Shown here piece after piece: positions 57,755-64,000 of a stretch of 64,000 nucleotides of DNA. The position numbers and the translations under genes were made by a program. The stretch is from Apostichopus japonicus (taxonomy: Eukaryota > Echinodermata > Holothuroidea > Aspidochirotida > Stichopodidae), in NCBI RefSeq assembly GCF_037975245.1, contig NC_092577.1:24797398-24861397 (forward strand), read 5' to 3'. Each line of letters begins with the position of its first letter. The stretch's first letter is position 1. The notes under the pieces were generated by a model, which was not told the DNA's origin, ran no database searches, and worked only from the letters and a program-made list of their open reading frames with translations.

Positions 57755-60215
57755 CCTACAACCACTAAAGATGATGTAGACAGGCAGAAGGATCTTCCAA
57801 ACACTCCATTCCTGATTGCTTGTAGAATAAGATTGATTTTAACTCAACCTTTTGTCAACCTAAAGGCTGTATTGAAAATTCATTAGCTAATACGAAATAA
57901 TATTTACCAAACTGTTTCAGATCACTAATAAAAAAATGAGACCTAAAAATTATTTCGAAGCTGTGACATGCTTCACTTCAAATTGAAATGACAAAGACAA
58001 CAGGAGGACAAGTTGACACAAGGTTGGAAGATTTGATGGGGGTTATTTCTTGCCAATGGCGAAATTAATTTCTGCAGGCATGTGGGTGTGTGCGTCTATG
58101 ACACTTATTGTAAGCATGAAATCTGGGGAATATCAACTTGTGGGACTGTTATTAGGGGTGTACCGGATAGTTCATACTATCCGGCCGGAGATCTGGCCGG
58201 ATAGTTCGTACTATCGGGTAAAATCGGGTCCGGCCGGGTCTCAAAATTTTGGATCGGGTACATCCCTAACTGTTATTATACTTAGTTCAAAAGCCTAGTT
58301 TTTTATGTTGTTTCAAGGTCACTTGAGGTCAGCAATCAATACAGTAGCCAAATCCATGCAAGAATATTGCAACTGCAGCAACCTAAAAGGATAAAAAACA
58401 GACTACCCAAAAGGAACAATATACCCAGCTGGAATCACAAATTTGTTCTTGTTCAAACGAGGTGAATGAGAAATATATTTATTCACTTTCAGGTGAGATG
58501 TTAACTGCCAAGAAATGGATGCTGGATATCGACCGCCATGTTGTTGCTGACAATATTTTGTCATTCCTGTCTGCCTTTGGAATGCTGTTTTCAGCCTACT
58601 ACTGTTTCGGAATAGAATATAATGAAGGAGCACCTACAACTTTGGACTTTTTTCAAAGGTACAGTAAACTCAGTATGTCAATAACCATGCCTGGAAAGAA
58701 AGGGCAACAATGGTGGGGGTTTTTATGCTGGAATTAGGAGCCACATTTTGAGAAAAGGGGTTCCTGGTTGGTGCACAGGTTTTGAGTGAACCAGGAGCGA
58801 ATTTGGGCGAACCAGAAGCCTTCAAAGTTGGACATGAATGGTCGATCCAATTTGAAAAAGTAGATACGAACATGTGATATGCAATTTATGAGATCGCTTG
58901 TGAATTGGGACATCTTTCAACTTCTTCCACCCCTCAAGGGAAGCTGGCTAGCCATCACACATGTTGGCACCTGCCAAACACTTCTCATATCCCTAACCAC
59001 AGAATCTTTCCACCTCAGCCCTGCTCAAATTTTTTCCACTCCCATCCAGTCCATCTCTCAGCCTGCTGCTGACGAGGCTCTCCCACAGCTGGTCAACCAT
59101 TAGCCCACACCTCGCAATAAGTAGGGTGGGATTTGCGCGACAATGGCTGAGAGGAGGCTGAAGTCTGCCCCCTTGTGTTCGCAACAGCGCGAGTCGTCAC
59201 GCGCCTGCATCCCGCTGTCCAAATTTCCGGGTACCTACTGGCAGTTTCGAGTGGCAAGGGGAAAAGGTGGGTCACATACGACCCAGACGTGGGCCTAAAG
59301 GTTATGGGTCTACATGAGCCACCTGGGTGATATATTGTAGCTCTCAGTGTCTCTAACTGATATAAAAAAGAATTGGGTGGCTCTATATGACCTTACCTGG
59401 TAAAAAGGGCCAGAAAATATCCTATCACAGTAATCAATCACAGGACCTGCCTAATTTTTTATGAGAGCCATGGATCCTGTCTAAAATTGCTATTAATCTG
59501 GAATACATTCGAAGAACTCACAGGATATCTCACAGAATGCATTGAAAAAGACAAATTTGCGCCATCATTTGAATATGAGCTAGAATAATGCTCATTTTCT
59601 TAAGGGGATTTGATTACCTGGAAAACCTTGTGGGTGGAATCGCATCGTCTACATCCATGAAAGTTGGTTTACCATCAAAACAAAACTGTGTACAACACCT
59701 GATGTATGGTTTGTATGGAGCCTAGGGCACACGTCAGGTGCTGTCGGACACAATTTGTTTTTGCCCGCAAAACTTTTGCGTGTGCCTTTGCTGTGTGCAC
59801 CCGCAAGCCGGAAACTCATCCGCATTTTTGGGTGCTGATGTCAAGCTTTGGGTAATTGTATTTAACGACAAATTTCCGGAACAGATTTCCAAGATAATAT
59901 CACTTTGCTCATACCAACATCATGCTGGTCAGGGCTATTTTGATTGCGCTGCATCCATCACTCTATCTGTCACTCAATCTCTCAACAAGTGTTCATAAGT
60001 GATCTCATGCATATATCCTTTGATGGATTTTGACAAAGTATTATTCTGTACACTATTATATCTGTCCATTTTTGTCCATTTTTATTCTTCAATTTTGTAG
60101 GTGTTTCTTGATGATAAATCCGGACAAAGGATCGAAACTCAAGAAAGGATATGGCACCCATCCGAAAGTACTCTCTTTGATCCAGAACGTCAGTGACTTC
60201 GAATGGGCTCTGTAG
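57755..60215 (+). CDS. Three-exon gene, open and phase-consistent, inside the 8.3-kb element (partial)
   Basis: Exon a (57755-57821, after TTCTATTTCAG; donor T/GTAGAA), exon b (58493-58658, after CACTTTCAG; donor AAAG/GTACAG) and exon c (60101-60215, after ATTTTGTAG, ending TAG) join in consistent phase with no stop. The roughly 115-residue product has LPNTPFLIAC, then EMLTAKKWMLDIDRHVV, a hydrophobic ILSFLSAFGMLFSAYYCFGI, TTLDFFQR, INPDKGSKLKKG and a VLSLIQNVSDFEWAL end. I recognise this TL.F.QR..INP.KG.K..DFEW pattern from uncharacterised, often multi-copy animal genes but know no function. 5' exons are missing. Introns hold one hAT MITE and an older repeat. The open frame contrasts with the decayed genes around it. 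Confidence 0.6.
58153..58268. mobile_element. hAT-type MITE, 116 bp, perfect 8-bp duplication
   Basis: Ends TAGGGGTGTACCGGATA and, inverted, TAGGGATGTACCCGATC. ACTGTTAT flanks both sides (58145-58152; 58269-58276). The interior has repeated CCGGATAGTTC(A/G)TACTAT and CCGGCCGG. It lies in the first intron of the gene at 57755-60215. Confidence 0.9.
59905..59995 (+). repeat. Diverged copy of the 29.8-kb repeat
   Basis: GCTCATACCAACATCATGCTGG, then GCGCTGCATCCATCACTCTATC and TCTCTCAACAA, in the same order as at 29828-29915. It shows that this family is dispersed, with copies 30 kb apart here. Confidence 0.55.
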
Positions 60216-60248
60216 TGACAATTGTGAACATTAACAAATAGTAGCAAT

Positions 60249-60565
60249 CAGTGATGGCGCTAAGCAGCGCGATTGCGGGATTCCCGCACTTTTCTTGCCG
60301 ATCCCGCATTGGGCAAATCGTCGGGGGCAAATTTCCCCTCTTTTTGGGGGGGTGATGCTTGATTTTATCAGCTTTTAATTTGTACTACTGATGCTCAACT
60401 GTCATTTGCTAATGCATAAAACTAGTACAACATCATTTTATGTCGAAGAAGTTTAAATTTACGCTAAATTTTAGTATTCCCGCCCAAAATTTAAAACCCC
60501 CCCAAACAAAATTCGGAAGGGGGGGGGATTTTCCCCACGAAATTATGATCCTAGCGCCAACACTG
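60249..60565. mobile_element. hAT-type MITE, 317 bp, perfect 8-bp duplication
   Basis: Ends CAGTGATGGCGCTAAG and, inverted, CAGTGTTGGCGCTAGG. GTAGCAAT flanks both sides (60241-60248; 60566-60573). The interior is G/C-run rich with no ORF. It is inserted 34 bases after the stop of the gene ending at 60215, so it would lie in its 3' untranslated region. Confidence 0.9.
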
Positions 60566-60573
60566 GTAGCAAT

Positions 60574-62835
60574 TCGTTATAATCTCACAATTTTGTGTAG
60601 TAGGTTTGCCATTAAGACAAATGTGTTTTATTGTCTAAAAATGCCCAACTGTGAAGCATGAGACTTGGCTTTGGATTGTAAGAATTGATTGCAAGAATTA
60701 TTTAAACTTCAGAAAAATTGGGGCCGACTCCATTGGTCACTACACCCATTTACTTTAGCGACCCATTACTGATAGATCGGCTGTTCGCAGATTCAGAATA
60801 GGTTATCCTATTCACGGCTCGACAAAACCGAAGGCTTTTGCCATCGTGCCCTTCCTTTTTACTGAAAAAAAGCTGTCAGTGCCCCCAAAATATTACACCA
60901 CCGACGGCACAAAATGCTGTCATACCCTTTTGTTTGTGCTGTCTGTGCCCTTTTAAATTATTTATTCACCTAGCCCTAAAGCGTCTCCCTGTTCTCCCCG
61001 GAAACCATGAGAATAGGAATATTTTTGGAACCTAAAAGTACAACATCAAATTTCATTCCCGCGAATCGTTGTCTTATTGTACATCACGCTTTCCTGTTTC
61101 CCTTCTCATTTTGACCACATTCTTATATTCTGTGAATAATGTTCCTTAAATATAGATCTAACTACATAGTTACTACACAGTGCAACCTAAACTATAGCGT
61201 GGTGATGCTAGCTCATGAATAATTAATGAGTACCGCATGACGTGTCAGGGGTTATTGGATTTTTCTACTTTAAAATTGGGTGCGACGCCTGGGTGACAAA
61301 TACGGAAACTGCTTTCAATATTGTAAAAGTTCATAACAAATATTTCAAAAAAAGGAATCATCTGGAGGCAAGGGGGTTGTTTACCCTACAGTATCGCAGT
61401 GCTTTTTACGTGTTAAGAAACCCTACAGTATCGCAGTTAAAACAGGATCATGCCTGCCTTCGCCTTTGATTCAAAAATCGTAAGCCAACCCGGAAGTGTA
61501 TGCATTAGTACAACTGGCGGGGAAATAGGTGGTCATGTGGGAGACGGTTCGTGAATAAAGGTTATTAAATTTTCGTCTATTTTTATCCAAATTTGGATCA
61601 GTTGGTATGTTTACTTTAGGAATATATTCAAGTACTTGAAATAGTTTTTGGAGTGTAATATCTTTCAGAAAAATGTATTTTCACATAAATGTTTTTAATT
61701 GGTCATTAATTATCAACTAATTAGAGGGAGTTCCAATTCTGCCAAAAAACAGGAAATTGTCACCTGGGCATGTAAAAAATTTGGCTTGGAATGACCCACA
61801 TAAAACTTCTGCAAACATGAGGGACACTGGAAATTTTACATTTGCAAATAAGGGGGCTAATTCAGCATGATACTAGCTATCTGTTGAGTTTACTGATCGG
61901 AGGCTGATTGCGAGCATTAACAAAATGAATGGGCGCCCATAGGAGGGTCACTGAGGTAACCAACCATATTGTGTTTGTCTTCCGACCTTTACATAATCAT
62001 AATCACGGTCTGCCACCATCTCATGGCGACGTGGCTAACTGCACATCTTCAAGGTTCTTGTGAACTTTTGCGTGGAAGTGACAGGCCCTCCTTTTGTCAC
62101 ATTTTTATAACTTTTGTACACGATGGGTTAATATTGTGAAATCATATTTAGTGCTACAGTTCGGAATATTAGTGATGCAGATTCTTTCTCTGGGAAGTTT
62201 TGCAAGAAACAGAAAACATTGAAAATACGTTCGTACAAAATGTCCTTCCTCTGAGACATTATGGAGATTTGAGGTAACGAATGAGGCAAAATGTTATACT
62301 TTTCTGTTGTATTTGTTATTTTTTTCTTGGGGGAGGGGGTTAAGGGGGAAACCACAAATTTCGGGGGGGGGGCGTGGTTAGGGAGTGGCCGCCCCTGGAA
62401 ATGTGTTGCACAGATGTAACATCGCCACTTATTTACTGGCCCAGATTAAAACACATGGCCATATGTAAGACTGGTGTTTTAATGATAATAAGAATGTAAG
62501 CACAGTTACAGGTATTCATTTAAAGGTTCCAATAAAGTTGTAATAAACTATTTCCTTCTTATTTTCGATTTTTGAAAATTTACTCTGTTTTACCCACAGT
62601 CTAAATGTGACTACAGAAAAAAAGCTAAAATTCCTTACTTATATATATAATGGTCATTTGTACATGATTCATGTGGAAGCATTTCATTTTTCACGTAGCT
62701 CAAAGGTCATTTGCGAAGGTCACATTGTATGCCATTCATCGAGTAAATATTGTATCGCTAACCAACTGGTGAAATACCACTGCCATGGAAATAGGACATG
62801 TTAATATTCCAAATTTGTTGTGACCCTGCAGACAA
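60574..62835. other. Non-coding interior of the 8.3-kb element
   Basis: No coding content is recognised. Near 62337-62400 a G-rich block followed by GAGTGGCCGCCCCTGG looks like a solo dispersed-repeat end. Confidence 0.4.
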
Positions 62836-63243
62836 TCAATTGTGAATATTACATTTTTGGGTAAATTCATCTTCAATTTGTTGTTTATTTCGCAGTTTGA
62901 AACTGTGAATATTACATATCTTTGTAAATTTATTTACAATAAATTGTCAATTTAACAGTTTTAATATGTACATTTTACATTTTTTGGTATATTCATTTAC
63001 AATTTATTGTTAATTTCACAGTTTTCATCTGTATATATTACATATTGTTGTAAATTAATTTACAAGAAATGGTTAATTTTACATTTTTCAACTGTAAATA
63101 TTGCAGTTTTCGGTAAATATCTTTACATTAATTTGTAATTTGAATTACCAAAAATGGTAAAGTTGACAGTTTTTAACTGTTTTTTCATTTACAAGTGATT
63201 GTAAAATTTACAAATTCTTTTTGGCATTTTAGCTGACAGCCAT
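62836..63243. repeat. Subterminal tandem repeats of the 8.3-kb element
   Basis: At least five units of roughly 64 bp begin with (C)TGT(G/A)A(A/T)AT(A/T)TTAC at about 62838, 62902, 62966, 63031 and 63093. Each contains GTAAAT..TTTACA and a TAATTT(C/A)ACAGTTTT-like block. They are short palindrome-rich AT sequences next to the right terminal repeat and could be transposase-binding sites. Confidence 0.65.
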
Positions 63244-63277
63244 TTCACTGTAAAATTTACAATTTTTTTTTACAGTG
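63244..63277 (-). repeat. Right terminal inverted repeat of the 8.3-kb element
   Basis: On the minus strand: CACTGTAAAAAAAAATTGTA then AATTTTACAGTGAA. It is followed by TA and the resumed transposase frame. Confidence 0.75.
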
Positions 63278-63376
63278 TACCTAGCTGAATTTATCTACCG
63301 ATATAAGCACAAGAATGGTGACATCTTTTCAGCTTTCATTATGGACGTTGCAAAGCTGTATAATCCTGATCTTTAG

Positions 63377-64000
63377 GTAAGTCTATTTTTTTTTTAATAT
63401 TCCTTACTATGATACGATGATAACATAAAAACATTATGAAATAATTCATCATTAAATGAATATCATTCGTCATTCAAAATCATCAGAATATCCCACATTG
63501 CCGACAATATTTCGAACTTACTTTCAACGAATTGAGTTACAGCATATACAGGTTTACTTGGGTAATCACATTTTCATTCAGACCTTTAGTATAGCCAACA
63601 TACAAAACTAAGTCAGTACAATCTATTCCTCAGTTCAAGCGATATAAGCCGCTACTTAAAGAGGAAAGAAGCAAGTGTATTTACAACCGCACACAACATA
63701 AAGGAGAAGAAGTCAGACATTACTTGTATAATTATAAGCGTGGTTCTCTTCTCAAATTAACGCTCATTTTAGTTTACAACATCTTCGACATCAGAGCAAG
63801 CTAAACCTAAGGAAAATATAATCTATGACATATTAGTCAATATGCCTTTAACGAAAGCTTTGAAAATTTCACGACAAAATCATAGGACGTGGTCCATGTT
63901 GCACCGACGCCTGACAGAGGTTCAATTTGATTTTAAGACAACTTTTTTTCCAACCGATGGATTTTTTTTTTCAATTCCGTCCGTAAGCACTTCAGTATGA
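63377..64000. other. Spacer to the window end
   Basis: Follows the stop of the IS1595-like transposase. Should contain that element's 3' end, but no inverted repeat to the 54.0-54.2 kb side was recognised. No other coding content. Confidence 0.4.

Larger units (their letters stand above)
54953..63277. mobile_element. 8.3-kb CACTG-ended element with TA duplication and a captured or accessory gene
   Basis: The left end starts CACTGTAAAAAATTACTGTA and the right end, read inward, starts CACTGTAAAAAAAAATTGTA; both continue with TTTACAG. TA flanks both ends (54951-54952 and 63278-63279), and taking one TA restores the transposase reading frame. The right side has at least five subterminal repeats (62836-63160). 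No transposase is visible inside, but a three-exon gene (57755-60215) and two hAT-type MITEs are. The end sequence, the short duplication and the subterminal repeats resemble CACTA/EnSpm-type elements; this class call is an inference. Confidence 0.65.
54269..63376 (+). pseudogene. IS1595/ISXO2 (Merlin)-like transposase, split by an 8.3-kb insertion
   Basis: ATG 54269 begins MKLTPCVDRKDGLRWECRKY, half of a zinc-ribbon in which the second Cys of the CRKC pair is Tyr. It continues with a helix-turn-helix (LTEAQISRQLGLGSHTIVDW) and GPGKIVQIDESKIGKRKYYK (first Asp). A frameshift near 54640 leads to GQWVFGGIEQD and VIISDCWKGYIK (second Asp), then a TGA at 54801-54803. The frame goes on with HTNKIQGHWRQMKSHLPTHG, where the expected catalytic Glu of IE is Gln, and YHYSS. 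At 54952 the insertion starts. At 63280 the coding sequence resumes in frame with LAEFIYRYKHKNGDIFSAF and ends in TAG 63374-63376. This DDE cut-and-paste enzyme is dead for several reasons. Confidence 0.8.

Noticed and set aside
58880-59280. GC-richer stretch with ORFs on both strands
   Set aside because: Considered as a SINE or exon, but no A/B box pair, splice-supported frame or duplicate elsewhere in the window was found.
1-64000. CRISPR arrays, bacterial operons, rRNA or tRNA genes
   Set aside because: Splice sites and repeat content show eukaryotic DNA; no regular spacer array and no recognisable rRNA or tRNA fold was seen, although a tRNA scan program was not run.

Overview
The window reads as AT-rich animal nuclear DNA. 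It has GT..AG-spliced coding segments, (TA)n microsatellites, many short AGGCCTA-type clusters, and a dense, nested population of eukaryotic transposons. The mix (L1-superfamily Tx1-like LINEs, CR1/L2-like LINE pieces, a Gypsy gag-protease, Tc1, MULE-like, IS1595/Merlin-like and hAT-type MITEs, plus tyrosine-recombinase and SAM/zinc-finger/DDE-like genes) fits a marine invertebrate deuterostome, perhaps an echinoderm. That assignment is an inference from repeat style; no host gene in the window fixes the species.

Layout. 1-9 kb: low-complexity spacer with small exon-like pieces, a Pro/Tyr-rich two-exon segment (6088-6612) and a broken zinc-finger gene of a tyrosine-recombinase family (7213-8755). 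9.9-10.5 kb: a hAT-type MITE with 8-bp target duplication. 10-17 kb: mostly spacer, one LINE RT fragment (15.1-15.5 kb, minus) and a two-exon ORF (16.9-17.2 kb). 17.2-29.7 kb: a nested stack. A Gypsy-like element (primer-binding site ~17519, gag-protease 18630-19962) is cut by LINE A on the minus strand. LINE A is itself cut by LINE B on the plus strand (24626-29391) inside the first codons of LINE A ORF1, with a 10-bp target duplication. 29.8-31 kb: repeats. 31-36.1 kb: a second, longer tyrosine-recombinase gene, decayed, with a triplicated upstream exon block. 37.4-38.96 kb: a small terminal exon and a third, diverged LINE 3' end. 39-43.3 kb: MULE-like transposase remnants, a fold-back element, and a coiled-coil/BEN-like gene. 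45.5-46.5 kb: a broken Tc1 transposase followed at once by a histone-type 3' stem-loop. 47.2-52.7 kb: a SAM + C2H2 + DDE-like transposase gene, disabled and interrupted by a CR1/L2-like LINE. 52.9-53.5 kb: a ~230-bp tandem repeat. 54.3-63.4 kb: an IS1595/Merlin-like transposase split by an 8.3-kb insertion with CACTGTAAAAAA termini and a TA target duplication.

The most striking observation is inside that last insertion. It carries no visible transposase, but it holds a three-exon gene whose splice phases match and whose frame is open throughout, in a window where nearly everything else is broken. Its termini and AT-rich subterminal repeats resemble CACTA/EnSpm-type architecture, and a related-looking terminus (CACTCTAAAAACG) lies at 47158, just upstream of the SAM/zinc-finger/DDE gene. 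A testable reading is that these are two components of one transposon system, a transposase-bearing element and a gene-carrying element. Almost all other coding sequence here is pseudogenic. The long open frames (494, 778 and 494 codons) suggest that base-level errors alone do not explain the breaks.
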